Shown here: positions 1-9,425 of the stretch, one piece after another
How positions within the stretch are numbered: the stretch's first letter is position 1
Layout: every line of letters starts with the position of its first letter
Made by a program: the position numbers and the translations under genes
DNA from: CAIWHR01 sp963846855
GTDB taxonomy: Bacteria; Pseudomonadota; Gammaproteobacteria; Burkholderiales; Casimicrobiaceae
Reading direction: 5' to 3'
DNA: 64,000 bases
Assembly (NCBI GenBank): GCA_963846855.1
Contig: CAWJXK010000004.1
Location: 372,001-436,000, forward strand
The notes under the pieces: model-generated
Databases searched by the model: none
What the model was told of the DNA's origin: nothing
Seen by the model: the letters and a program-made list of their open reading frames with translations, nothing else

Positions 1-2
1 AA

Positions 3-1448
3 ATCCTCGGCGCACAGGTCGGCATCCCGGAATCGTGGTCGCGCGTGCGGCGCACGTTCATCACCGAGGAAGCGCCCGGGACGACAGCAGCGCGCGCATT
101 CTCCACGGCCGCGCTCGATCGTGACGGACGCGAATGCACCTACGCGACCGATGCGCTCGCCGAGCTCGAATTCGGTCTCGACCTCCTCGAGGCGCGCGGC
201 GACATCGAGCCGGGAAGCGTCGCGGCCGACGCATTCGTTAGCGACGCGATGAAGGCGGTCGTCATGCACGAGGTCGGCCACACGCTCGGGCTGCGCCACA
301 ACTTCCGCGCGTCGACAGTGTTTCCGCTCGCGAAGATCTCGGACCCCGCGTTCAGCCGGTCGGTTGGAATCTCGGGTTCGGTGATGGACTACAACCCGCT
401 CAACATCGCCGTGAAGGGCGAAGCGCAGGGGGCCTACATGGAGCCGACGATCGGGCCGTACGACTACTGGGCGATCGAGTACGCCTACCGGCCGCTGCCG
501 AAAGAAACGGAAAACGAGGAGCTCGCGAAGATCGCCGCACGGGGCGCGAACGATCCGCTGCTCGCCTTCTCGTCCGACGAGGAGGTGATCGCCGGGCTCG
601 ATCCCGACGCGAACCAGTTCGATCTCGGCGCCGATCCGCTTCTCTACCTGCAGAAGCGCTACGTCATTTCGCGCGAGCTCTTTGCGCGCCTCGAGAACCG
701 CAAGCTGAAGCCGGGCGAGTCCTACGACGTGCTGCGCCGGAACTTCGACGCGGGCTTCCGGCAGGTAGTCCGCGCGACCGCCGTCACGACCAAGTATGTC
801 GGCGGCGTTTACTACGTACGCGACTATGCCGGCACCGGCAATCTCCCGCTGACGCCGGTGGCGCCCGACAAGCAGCGCGCGGCGCTGAAGCTGGTGGCGG
901 CCAACGTGTTTTCCGCCAACAGTTTCCGGTTCAAGCCGGAGTTCATGCGCAGCATGGGCATCGACTACCTCGACGTCGGGTTCAACTCGAGCCGGCTCAA
1001 TCCCGATTTCAGCCTGCGCTCGCGCGTGCTGGCGCTGCAGACGGCCGCGCTGAACCAGCTGATGGGCGACATGGTGATGACGCGCCTCCTCGATTCGGAG
1101 ACCAAGGTGGCGAAAGCCAGTCAGGCGCTGACGCTGAGCGAGCTGTTCGCCACGCTCGAAGGCGCGATCTGGAGCGAGCTCATGACGGGCGGCTCGATCC
1201 CGGCGCCGCGGCGCGACCTGCAGCGCGCCCATCTCCTTCGAATTGCCAACGTGCTGACCCGGCCCGCCGCCGCGACACCGGCCGACGCGCGCGCGCTGCT
1301 GCGCGAGGACGCGAAGCAGCTGTCCGATCGGATCAAGGTCGCTGCCGCCAACGGCAGCCGCGACAAGGAGACGCGCGCCCATCTCGTCGAGGCCGCCAAC
1401 ACGCTCGACGAGGCGCTGAAGGCGCCGATCATCCGGCAGGGCGCGTGA
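3..1448 (+). CDS. Zinc-dependent metalloprotease (DUF5117/DUF5118 type), 5'-truncated
   Basis: C-terminal part of a large zinc metallopeptidase. The frame is open to the window edge, so the GTG at 45 is not a real start and the N-terminal half lies outside. The zincin signature HEVGHTLGLRH is at about nt 267-299; its three His residues should bind zinc and the Glu activates water. The ~380 residues after it lack other recognisable catalytic motifs, as expected for the long helical C-terminus of this family (full proteins are usually 800-1000 residues). The missing N-terminus probably holds the signal peptide. The stop overlaps a possible upstream GTG of phoH, but phoH has its own well-spaced ribosome site, so co-transcription is possible but not shown. 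The exact physiological substrate is unknown. Confidence 0.85.
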   Translation: MLGAQVGIPESWSRVRRTFITEEAPGTTAARAFSTAALDRDGRECTYATDALAELEFGLDLLEARGDIEPGSVAADAFVSDAMKAVVMHEVGHTLGLRHNFRASTVFPLAKISDPAFSRSVGISGSVMDYNPLNIAVKGEAQGAYMEPTIGPYDYWAIEYAYRPLPKETENEELAKIAARGANDPLLAFSSDEEVIAGLDPDANQFDLGADPLLYLQKRYVISRELFARLENRKLKPGESYDVLRRNFDAGFRQVVRATAVTTKYVGGVYYVRDYAGTGNLPLTPVAPDKQRAALKLVAANVFSANSFRFKPEFMRSMGIDYLDVGFNSSRLNPDFSLRSRVLALQTAALNQLMGDMVMTRLLDSETKVAKASQALTLSELFATLEGAIWSELMTGGSIPAPRRDLQRAHLLRIANVLTRPAAATPADARALLREDAKQLSDRIKVAAANGSRDKETRAHLVEAANTLDEALKAPIIRQGA

Positions 1449-1534
1449 CGCCGGCGCGCAAGCCGACGCAGGCAATGCCCGGCCGGGCGGGGAGGCCCGG
1501 CCGACCGGTGCAGCCGCAGGGAGGCGGCGAACCC

Positions 1535-2530
1535 ATGACGGGAAGGCGCGAGCGGCACGAGCTTTCGCTCACTCCGCTCGACAACCGGGCGCTCGCGAAC
1601 CTTTGCGGGCCGCTCGACGCGAACCTGCACCAGATCGAGGCCGCGCTCGACGTCGCGATCGCGCATCGTGCCGGCAGCTTCACGCTGACCGGCACGCCGG
1701 CGCAGACGACGCGCGCGGCGAGGGCAATCGAGCGCTTTTACGCGAAGGCCGAGAAGCCGCTGTCTGTCGACGACATCCAGCTCGGCCTGATCGAGATCGC
1801 CACGCAGACGCGCGCGGATGCAGCGGGCGCCGACGACTCGATCTCCCTGCTCCGCACGCGCCGTGGCGCCGACCTTCACGGCCGCACGCCGAATCAGACG
1901 CTCTATCTCAGGAACATCCAGGAGCACGACATCACGTTCGGCATCGGCCCGGCCGGTACCGGCAAGACCTACCTCGCCGTCGCCTGCGCCGTCGACGCGC
2001 TCGAGCGCGACGCGGTGAAGCGGCTCGTCCTGGTGCGCCCCGCCGTCGAGGCAGGCGAGCGCCTGGGATTCCTGCCGGGCGACCTCGCGCAAAAGGTCGA
2101 CCCGTATCTGCGCCCGCTCTACGACGCGCTGTACGACCTGCTCGGCTTCGAGAAGACCGGCAAGCTCTTCGAGCGCAGCACCATCGAGATCGCGCCGCTC
2201 GCGTACATGCGCGGGCGCACGCTGAATCATTCCTTCATCATCCTCGACGAAGCGCAGAATACGACGCCGGAGCAGATGAAGATGTTCCTGACGCGCATCG
2301 GCTTCGGCACCAAGGCCGTGATCACCGGCGACGTCACGCAGATCGACCTCGCGCGCGGGCAGAAGAGCGGCCTCATCGAGGCCGACCGGATCCTCGACGG
2401 CGTCCGCGGCATCGCGTTCTCGCGCTTCACCAGCGCCGACGTCGTCCGCCATCCGCTGGTGCAGAAGATCATCAACGCCTACGAGAAGGACACCGCGGCG
2501 AAGAAGCGCGCGGGCGAGCCCGACCGCTGA
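1535..2530 (+). CDS. phoH: PhoH-like ATPase
   Basis: Predicted cytoplasmic P-loop ATPase of the PhoH/PhoL family, which sits beside ybeY in most proteobacteria and is linked to RNA metabolism. Visible motifs are the Walker A GPAGTGKTYLA (about residue 120), Walker B IILDEAQN and the downstream ITGDVTQID. The 331-residue length is normal. The frame is open back to a GTG at 1445 overlapping the protease stop, but the ATG at 1535 follows a GGAGG about 11 bases upstream and starts where homologues do, so it is preferred. The stop overlaps the ybeY start (TGATG), indicating translational coupling in the phoH-ybeY-corC-lnt operon. Confidence 0.92.
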   Translation: MTGRRERHELSLTPLDNRALANLCGPLDANLHQIEAALDVAIAHRAGSFTLTGTPAQTTRAARAIERFYAKAEKPLSVDDIQLGLIEIATQTRADAAGADDSISLLRTRRGADLHGRTPNQTLYLRNIQEHDITFGIGPAGTGKTYLAVACAVDALERDAVKRLVLVRPAVEAGERLGFLPGDLAQKVDPYLRPLYDALYDLLGFEKTGKLFERSTIEIAPLAYMRGRTLNHSFIILDEAQNTTPEQMKMFLTRIGFGTKAVITGDVTQIDLARGQKSGLIEADRILDGVRGIAFSRFTSADVVRHPLVQKIINAYEKDTAAKKRAGEPDR

Positions 2531-2989
2531 TGCCGGCCCGCGCGCCCCGGCTCGTCCTCAGCGTCCAGTACGGCGTCGCGGCGGCGACGCTGCCGGACGC
2601 CGCGGCGTTGCGCCGGTGGGGACGCGCGGCGCTTGCGCGCGACGCCCGCGTGACCATCCGCTTCGTCGGCGCGCGCGAAGGGCGCTCGCTCAACACGCAC
2701 TATCGCGGCAAGCCGGGCGCGACCAACGTCCTCGCCTTCGTGTACGATGACGGCGAGCCGCTTTCCGGCGACATCGTCCTCTGCGCGCCGGTGCTGCGGC
2801 AGGAAGCGCGCGCGCAGGGGAAGCGCCTCGCCGACCACTGCGCGCATCTCGTCGTCCACGGCATGCTGCACCTGCAAGGCTATCGCCACGACACCGACCG
2901 CGCCGCGCGCGCGATGGAGACGCGCGAAACCGCGATCCTCCGGGGTCTGCGGCATCGACGACCCCTATACGCCGCGCGGAGCGGCGTGA
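2530..2989 (+). CDS. ybeY: Endoribonuclease YbeY (apparent +1 frameshift near the C-terminus)
   Basis: Single-strand-specific metalloendoribonuclease for 16S rRNA 3'-end maturation and ribosome quality control. The zinc motif H-x3-H-x5-H is intact in HLVVHGMLHLQGYRH. After ...ETAILRGL the frame runs into nonsense, but dropping one base near 2950-2951 gives the family ending GIDDPY followed by TPRGAA and a TGA at 2987-2989, just before the corC ATG at 2992. The repaired protein is 152 residues, typical for YbeY. As given, ybeY reads in frame into corC with no stop. This is probably a one-base sequence error, since the catalytic part is undamaged. It overlaps the phoH stop. Confidence 0.88.
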
Positions 2990-2991
2990 CG

Positions 2992-3864
2992 ATGACCGAG
3001 CCCGACGAACGCCCCGACCGCCCGTCGCTGCTGGAGCGGCTGTCGGCATTCCTCACCCGGGAGCCCGAGGATCGCGAGGAGCTGCTCGCGCTGCTGCATG
3101 GCGCCTACGAGCGAAAGCTCCTCGACGCCGACGCGCTGTCGATGATCGAGGGCGTGCTGTCGGTCTCCGAGATGACCGCGCGCGACATCATGATCCCGCG
3201 CTCGCAGATGGACGTCATCTCGATCGAGGACGAGCCCGCGCAGTTCCTTCCACTGGTGCTGGAGACGCGGCACTCGCGCTTTCCCGTCGTCGGCGAGAAC
3301 AAGGATGACGTCGTCGGCATCCTGCTCGCCAAGGAGCTGCTCAACTACTACCGCAGCCCCGACACCTTCAACCTGCACGACACGCTGCGGCCAGCGGTGT
3401 TCGTGCCCGAGTCGAAGCGCCTCAACGTTCTCTTGCGCGACTTTCGCGCCAACCGTAACCACATGGCCATCGTCGTCGACGAGTACGGCGGCGTGTCCGG
3501 ACTCGTCACCATCGAGGACGTGCTGGAGCAGATCGTCGGCGACATCGAGGATGAGTACGATTTCGACGAAGCCGAGGACAACATCATCCGCGAGGTCGGC
3601 GGACGCCACCGCGTGAAAGCGCAGACGGAGATCGCCGACTTCAACGCGCACTTCGGCACCGACTATGCCGACGACGAGTTCGACACCGTCGGCGGACTCG
3701 TGCTGCAGGCGTTCGGCCGCCTGCCCAAGCGCGGCGAGTCCACGGTGATCGGCGATCTGCGCTTTCGCGTCGTCCGCGCCGACAGCCGCCGGCTGTACAC
3801 GCTGCAGGTCGAGCCGGTCGCGACGCCTTCGGCACCGGGCCCCGTCGCCGCACCCGGCGCATGA
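2992..3864 (+). CDS. corC: CorC/YbeX-type CBS-domain protein
   Basis: Soluble YbeX/CorC protein linked to magnesium/cobalt homeostasis and, through neighbouring ybeY, to ribosome metabolism. The 290 residues show an N-terminal acidic helix, two CBS motifs (about residues 65-185, including ARDIMIPRSQMDVI and MAIVVDEYGGVSGLVTIEDVLE) and a C-terminal CorC_HlyC domain (about 200-280, with DEFDTVGGLVLQAFGRLP). No membrane segments are present, so it is not the larger DUF21-CBS transporter. The ATG at 2992 fits family starts; the apparent fusion with ybeY is attributed to a +1 base around 2950. The stop TGA overlaps the lnt ATG. Confidence 0.9.
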   Translation: MTEPDERPDRPSLLERLSAFLTREPEDREELLALLHGAYERKLLDADALSMIEGVLSVSEMTARDIMIPRSQMDVISIEDEPAQFLPLVLETRHSRFPVVGENKDDVVGILLAKELLNYYRSPDTFNLHDTLRPAVFVPESKRLNVLLRDFRANRNHMAIVVDEYGGVSGLVTIEDVLEQIVGDIEDEYDFDEAEDNIIREVGGRHRVKAQTEIADFNAHFGTDYADDEFDTVGGLVLQAFGRLPKRGESTVIGDLRFRVVRADSRRLYTLQVEPVATPSAPGPVAAPGA

Positions 3865-5432
3865 CGGCGCCGTCCGGCACGCTCGCGCCTGCGTCACCTC
3901 GTACGGGCGCCGGCCCGCTCGCAACGCTGCTCGCGCTCGGCGCAGGCGCCGCGACTGTGTTCGGCTTCGCGCCCTTCGGCGTCGCCGTCGTCCCGGTCAT
4001 CACCTTCGCGCTGCTCGTCCTGCTCTGGCAGGACGCGGCCACGCCGCGCGCGGCGGCATGGCACGGTTTCGCGTTCGGCTTTGCACTCTTCGCCGCCGGC
4101 GTGTCGTGGATCGCCAATGCGCTCAGCACGTTCGGCGGCATGCCGTGGCCGGTCGCGATCTTCGCGATGGCCGTGCTGTGCGCGTTTCTCGCGCTCTATC
4201 CGGCTGTCGCGGGATGGCTCGCGACCCGCTGGACTGCGCGGCGCTCCTGGCGGCGCGCGCTCGCGGCGGCGGCGGCGTGGACGCTCGTCGAATGGGTGCG
4301 AAGCGTGGCGCTCAGTGGATTCGGCTGGCTGTCGCTCGGCTATTCGCAGTTGCCCGACGGCGGCGTCGCGCCGCTCGCACCGTACGCGACGCTCGGCGGC
4401 GTATTCGCAGTGTCGTTCGCCGTCGCGATCTGCGCCAGCGCTCTGGCACTCGCGGTCGATGCGTTCGCTGCGTCGGCCCCGCGCCGCGGCGGCGCGCTGC
4501 TGGCCGGCGTCGCGGTGCTCGTGGCCGGCGGCGCTGCGCTGGGACACGTCGAGTGGACCGCCCCGGCGGGCGCGCCGGTGGACGTGTCGCTGCTGCAGGG
4601 CAACGTCGCGCAGCATCTTAAATTCGACCCGGGATTTCGCGCCGCCACGTTCGAGCTCTATGCCGAGCTCGCGGCGCGAAGCCGCGGCCGCCTGATCGTG
4701 ATGCCGGAGAGCGCGTTTCCGATGTTCGCCGACGAGATCCCGGACGAGGTGCTGCTCGGGCTTCTCAAGACCGCGGCGGCACGCGACGGCGACATCCTCA
4801 TCGGGCTCTTCACGATGGAGCCGCCGCTGCCGTCCATGCGTCACGCGCGCTACTACAACACCGTCGTCGCACTGGGCGCCTCCGAGCCGCAGGTCTACCG
4901 CAAGCGCCACCTCGTCCCGTTCGGCGAGACGATCCCGTTCGAAGCATGGCTCTCCCCGATTCTCGATTCGATCCTCGCGATTCCGCTCGCGAGCCAGACC
5001 GCGGGCGAAGCCGACCCGCCGCCTTTGGCCGTCGCCGGCCAGCAGGTGGCGGTGAACATCTGCTACGAGGATTCCTTCGGCGCCGACATCCGGCCGCAAG
5101 CACGCGCCGCCACGTTGCTCGTCAACGTCACCAACGACGCCTGGTACGGTCATTCCATCGGCGCCCTGCAGCACGACCAGATCGCGGCGATGCGCGCGCT
5201 CGAGACCGGCCGACCGCTGCTTCGCGCGACCAATACCGGGATCACCTCCGCGATCGATCATCATGGTCGCGAGACCCGGCGGCTGCCATGGTTCACGCGC
5301 GGCATCCTCGAAGTGACGGTCGCGGGCCGGCAGGGCGAGACCCCATACGTGCGCATCGGCGACGTGCCGGTCGCGCTCCTCATGGTGCTCGTGATCGCGA
5401 TCGCCGCCTGGTCCGGAAGGCGCAGGCGATGA
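3861..5432 (+). CDS. lnt: Apolipoprotein N-acyltransferase
   Basis: Inner-membrane enzyme that N-acylates the lipid-modified Cys of lipoproteins, the last step before Lol sorting. At 523 residues it has an N-terminal block of hydrophobic segments and a nitrilase domain from about residue 230. The Glu-Lys-Cys triad is visible: Glu in VMPESAFP, Lys in YRKRHLVPFGE and Cys in NICYEDSFG. One membrane span at the C-terminus is followed by a basic tail (SGRRRR). Last gene of the phoH-ybeY-corC-lnt operon, starting in an ATGA overlap with corC. Confidence 0.95.
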   Translation: MTAPSGTLAPASPRTGAGPLATLLALGAGAATVFGFAPFGVAVVPVITFALLVLLWQDAATPRAAAWHGFAFGFALFAAGVSWIANALSTFGGMPWPVAIFAMAVLCAFLALYPAVAGWLATRWTARRSWRRALAAAAAWTLVEWVRSVALSGFGWLSLGYSQLPDGGVAPLAPYATLGGVFAVSFAVAICASALALAVDAFAASAPRRGGALLAGVAVLVAGGAALGHVEWTAPAGAPVDVSLLQGNVAQHLKFDPGFRAATFELYAELAARSRGRLIVMPESAFPMFADEIPDEVLLGLLKTAAARDGDILIGLFTMEPPLPSMRHARYYNTVVALGASEPQVYRKRHLVPFGETIPFEAWLSPILDSILAIPLASQTAGEADPPPLAVAGQQVAVNICYEDSFGADIRPQARAATLLVNVTNDAWYGHSIGALQHDQIAAMRALETGRPLLRATNTGITSAIDHHGRETRRLPWFTRGILEVTVAGRQGETPYVRIGDVPVALLMVLVIAIAAWSGRRRR

Positions 5433-5528
5433 CCCGGCGCGCGGCGCTTTGGGCCCGCGCGTGGCAGAAGCCGGTAAAATGCGGGTTCATCAAGGCGTTA
5501 CCCGCCGGGGCCGCGCCGAAACCCGCCG

Positions 5529-6446
5529 ATGCTCACCTTTCAGCAAGTCATCCTGACGCTGCAGGACTACTGGGGCCGCCACGGCTGCGCGCTGCTGCAG
5601 CCCTACGACATCGAAGTCGGCGCGGGGACTTCGCACACGGCGACCTTCCTGCGCGCGCTCGGCCCCGAGCCTTGGCGCGCGGCCTACGTGCAGCCGTCGC
5701 GCCGCCCGAAGGACGGCCGCTACGGCGAGAACCCCAACCGGATGCAGCACTACTACCAGTTCCAGGTCGTGCTTAAGCCCTCGCCCGAAAACATCCTGGA
5801 GCTCTACCTGGGATCGCTCGCAGCGCTCGGGCTCGATCTGAAGAAGAACGACGTCCGCTTCGTCGAGGACGACTGGGAGAATCCGACTCTGGGCGCGTGG
5901 GGCCTCGGCTGGGAAGTTTGGCTCAACGGCATGGAGATCACGCAGTTCACGTACTTCCAGCAGGTCGGCGGCCTCGACTGCAACCCGATCACCGGCGAAA
6001 TCACCTACGGCCTCGAGCGGTTGGCAATGTACCTGCAGGGAAAAGAAAATGTGTTCGATCTTGTTTGGACCGAATGGACGCAGAACGGCCAAACGCGGCA
6101 GCTCACGTACCGCGACGTCTACCACCAGAACGAGGTGGAGCAGTCGACCTACAACTTCGAGCAGTCGAACGCCCCGAAGCTCTACGAGCAGTTCGCGTTC
6201 TTCGAATCGGAGGCGAAGCGCCTGCTCGAGGCGAAGCTGCCGCTGCCCGGCTACGAGATGATCCTCAAGGCCGGCCACACGTTCAATCTGCTCGACGCCC
6301 GCGGCGCGATCTCGGTCACCGAGCGCGCCGCCTATATCGGCCGTATCCGCTCGCTGTCGCGCCTCGTCGCGCAGGCCTATTACGATTCGCGCGAAGCCCT
6401 CGGGTTCCCGATGCTTGCTGCCGCAACAGGCAAGAAGGCCGCGTGA
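5529..6446 (+). CDS. glyQ: Glycyl-tRNA synthetase alpha subunit
   Basis: Catalytic alpha chain of the bacterial alpha2beta2 glycyl-tRNA synthetase. The N-terminus MLTFQQVILTLQDYWGRHGC, the motif RRPKDGRYGENPNRMQHYYQ and ITYGLERLAMYLQG are diagnostic. The 305-residue length is usual. A TAAAAT at 5475-5480 could be the -10 box of a promoter between lnt and glyQ; no convincing -35 is visible. The stop TGA shares bases with the glyS ATG (TGATG), so both subunits are translationally coupled. Confidence 0.97.
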   Translation: MLTFQQVILTLQDYWGRHGCALLQPYDIEVGAGTSHTATFLRALGPEPWRAAYVQPSRRPKDGRYGENPNRMQHYYQFQVVLKPSPENILELYLGSLAALGLDLKKNDVRFVEDDWENPTLGAWGLGWEVWLNGMEITQFTYFQQVGGLDCNPITGEITYGLERLAMYLQGKENVFDLVWTEWTQNGQTRQLTYRDVYHQNEVEQSTYNFEQSNAPKLYEQFAFFESEAKRLLEAKLPLPGYEMILKAGHTFNLLDARGAISVTERAAYIGRIRSLSRLVAQAYYDSREALGFPMLAAATGKKAA

Positions 6447-8540
6447 TGGGCAATGCGGCGACGCTGACCGTCGAGCTGCTGACCGAGGAGCTGCCGCCGA
6501 AGGCGCTGAAGGCGCTCGGCGAAGGCTTCGCTCGCGGGATTGCCGACGGCCTCTCCAGCCGCGACTTCCTCGCCGCCGACTCCATGGTCGCGCCCTTCGC
6601 GACCCCGCGCAGGCTCGCGGTGACGATCACCCGCGTGCGTGCGGTGGCTCCCGACAAGGCGTTCAAGGAGAAGCTGCTGCCGGTCAGCGTCGCCTTCGAC
6701 GCCCAAGGCAGGCCGACACCCGCGCTGATCGGTAAACTCAAAGCGAAGCAGCTCGCCCACATCGACCCGGCGACGCTGCTGCGCGAGTCCGACGGCAAGG
6801 TGGAGGCTCTCCACTACGCCGAGATTGCGAAAGGCGGGCCGCTCGTCACGGCGTTGCAGGCGACGCTCGATGACGCGCTCGCTGCGCTGCCGATCCCGAA
6901 GGTGATGAGCTACCAGCGACCCGACGGCACGACCGTGCGGTTCGCCCGGCCGGCGCACAAGCTGCTCGCTCTGCACGGTGAGACGGTCGTCAACGTGAAC
7001 GCGCTCGGTCTCGACGCGGGAAACCTGACCGACGGTCATCGCTTCCTCAGCCGGACCGACCTCGAAATTCCCAACGCGGACGCGTACGAGGAAAAGCTCC
7101 GTGCCGAAGGCAAGGTGATCGCGAGCTTCGCGGAGCGCCGCGGGCGCATCGTCGCGGCGCTCCGCACGGCGGCCGGCGGCGCGACGATCCTGATGCCGGA
7201 CGCGCTGCTCGACGAAGTGACGGCGCTGGTCGAATGGCCCGCAGTTTACGCGGGAACGTTCGACCGCGCGTTCCTCGAGGTCCCGCAGGAGTGCCTCGTC
7301 CTGACGATGCAGCAGAACCAGAAATATTTCGCGTTGATGGACGATACGGGCCGACTGGTCCATCGTTTCCTCGTCGTCAGCAATCTCGAGACGCAGGATC
7401 CCGCGGCGATCGTCCAGGGTAACGAACGCGTGCTGCGCGCACGCCTCGCCGATGCCCGCTTCTTCTTCGACCAGGACCGAAAGATCCGCCTCGCCGACCG
7501 CGTCGACCGATTGTGCGGCATCGTCTATCACAACAAGCTCGGCACGCTGGCGGATCGGACTGATCGGCTGCGCGCGATCGCGACGGCGATCGCCCCGGAC
7601 ATCGGCGCCGACGCGAAGCAGGTTGACCGCGCGGCGCAGCTCGCCAAGGCCGATCTCGTCACCGACATGGTCGGCGAATTCCCCGAGCTGCAAGGCCTCA
7701 TGGGCCGCTATTACGCCCTGCACGACGGCGAATCGCCGGCCGTCGCGGCCGCGGTCGAGCAGCACTACTGGCCGCGCTTCGCCGGCGACCGGCTTCCGGA
7801 GAATGGCGTCGCCCAGGCCGTGGCGCTCGCCGAAAAGCTCGAGGTGCTCGCCGGCATGTTCGGCATCGGCCAGGTTCCGACCGGCGACAAGGATCCTTTC
7901 GGCCTGCGACGCGCGGCGCTCGGCGTGATCCGCATCCTGATCGAAAAGCAGCTCGCCCTTCCTCTGCCGCGATTGACCGGGATCGCCTTCAAGGCGTTCG
8001 ATGCAGTGCCGGCGGTCAAGGACGCAGGTGTCGAGCTTCGCGCCTTCATCTACGACCGCCTGCGCGGCTATCTGCGCGAGCAGGGGTACACGGCCAACCA
8101 GATTGCCGCGGTCGTGGACGACCAGCCGACGGAGATCCACCTCGTCCCCGCGCGACTCGCCGCGGTACAGTCCTTCGAGTCGCTCCCCGAGTGCCGGCGC
8201 GCTCGCCGCCGCGAACAAGCGGATCGTCAACATCCTGCGCAAGTCGGCGACCGACGCCGCGCCGGCCGTCGATCGCGCCCGCCTCTCCGACGGCGCCGAG
8301 CACGATCTCTACCTCGCCTTCCAGAAGCTCCTGCCCGTCGTCGACGATCACTGTGCGCGCAATGACTACGCCGGCGCGCTGCTGGCGCTCGCCAGCGCGA
8401 AGCCGGTGGTCGACCGCTTCTTCGACGACGTGATGGTGATGGCGGACGATCCCGCGATTCGCGCCAACCGGCTGGCGCTGCTGCGCGGCGTCGCCCAGAC
8501 GATGAACCGCGTCGCCGACATCTCGAAATTGGCGTCGTGA
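6446..8540 (+). CDS. glyS: Glycyl-tRNA synthetase beta subunit (apparent +1 frameshift at ~8192)
   Basis: Beta chain of glycyl-tRNA synthetase, needed for tRNA binding. It begins with the family signature TLTVELLTEELPPKALKALG and includes the conserved VPQECLVLTMQQNQKYFAL. The frame is good up to FESLPE at 8191, then becomes nonsense ending at 8365. Removing one T at 8192 restores AGALAAANKRIVNILRK and the anticodon-binding C-terminus to the TGA at 8538-8540, giving a normal 697-residue protein. An essential gene with no second copy in the window is unlikely to be truly broken, so an assembly insertion is the simpler reading. Confidence 0.93.
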
Positions 8541-8822
8541 GTCCGGGAGCAGGGGAAACGCGCGAGCGGCGAGCAGAGGCCCCGTGCCGGGGCCTGGCAC
8601 GGGGATGCGAGCCAACGTGAGTCGCGTTTCTCGGCCGATGCAGCGACCGCAGCGCCACGGTAATGGGGCCGAGGCCGAGCCGAGCTCGGCGAGGGGATGC
8701 GACCAAGACGAATCGACGCGTGAGGCCGACACGCAGGCCTTCGACTGCCTGCGCGGCAGGAGGAGGCCGAGGCATCACCGAAATTCCACCGCTATTGCGA
8801 TTCCTAAACGCTAGAATCCCCC
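8541..8822. other. glyS-gmhB intergenic region
   Basis: 282 bases without a supported gene. It holds the structured repeat (8547-8630), a second hairpin module with the inverted pair CCGAGC/GCTCGG (about 8665-8705), and a TAGAAT at 8812-8817 only a few bases before the gmhB ATG. That hexamer resembles a -10 box but would give an almost leaderless transcript. Confidence 0.6.
8547..8630 (+). repeat. Structured intergenic repeat, copy 1
   Basis: This ~84-bp stretch just after glyS matches 51874-51956 closely: both contain CGCGCGAGCGGCGAGCAG, then a hairpin, then GGGGATGCGAGC and a cGAGycGCGTT tail. The hairpin here is CCCCGTGCC (8580-8588) with GGCACGGGG (8596-8604). In the other copy the stem differs but still pairs. 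A second hairpin plus GGGGATGCG module follows at about 8665-8705. Function unknown. Confidence 0.7.
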
Positions 8823-9404
8823 ATGGTCCAATTCGCCGCCGAAGGCGTCGCCCCGACCCGCGCAGGCAAGCTGATCGTGCTCGACCGCGACGGCGTCATC
8901 AACGTCGACAGCGCGCAGTTCATCAAGTCGCCCGACGAATGGCGGCCGATTCCCGGGAGCCTCGAGGCGATCTCGCGGCTCAACCACGCCGGGTTTCGCG
9001 TCGTCGTTGCGACGAACCAGTCAGGGATCGGCCGGGGGCTCTTCGACATGGCGACGCTCAATGCCATCCACGAGAAGATGCACAGGGCGCTGGGACTCGC
9101 CGGAGGCCGCGTGGACGCGTTGTTCTATTGCCCGCACGCCGCCGACGCGATGTGCGAATGCCGCAAACCCAAGACCGGGATGCTGGCGGAGATCGGCCAG
9201 CGCTTCGGCATCGAGATGGCCGGCGTCCCCTGCATCGGCGACTCGCTGCGCGACCTCCTCGCGGCGGAAGCCGTCGGCGCCCAGCCGATGCTGGTGCTGA
9301 CCGGCAAGGGCGAGAAGACGCTGCGCGACGGCAGCTTTCCCAAGAACACCGTGATCTTTCCGGACCTGGCCTTCGCCGCGTCGGCGCTCCTCGCGAGCGA
9401 CTGA
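8823..9404 (+). CDS. gmhB: D-glycero-beta-D-manno-heptose 1,7-bisphosphate 7-phosphatase
   Basis: HAD-superfamily phosphatase of ADP-heptose synthesis for LPS inner core. The nucleophile motif LDRDGVIN lies near residue 20, followed by VVATNQSGIGRG, the Cys-rich zinc loop YCPHAADAMCECRKPKTGM and the Asp motif CIGDSLRDLLAA. The 193-residue length fits. It lies 21 bases before plsC and probably forms an operon with plsC and ygjP, the usual betaproteobacterial arrangement after glyQS. Confidence 0.93.
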   Translation: MVQFAAEGVAPTRAGKLIVLDRDGVINVDSAQFIKSPDEWRPIPGSLEAISRLNHAGFRVVVATNQSGIGRGLFDMATLNAIHEKMHRALGLAGGRVDALFYCPHAADAMCECRKPKTGMLAEIGQRFGIEMAGVPCIGDSLRDLLAAEAVGAQPMLVLTGKGEKTLRDGSFPKNTVIFPDLAFAASALLASD

Positions 9405-9425
9405 CTCCGGCACCCACGCCCTCCG

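Noticed and set aside
1121..2452. Long minus-strand open frame opposite the protease and phoH
   Set aside because: Arg/Ala/Asp-rich shadow of GC-rich coding DNA; no motif, and phoH is clear on the plus strand.
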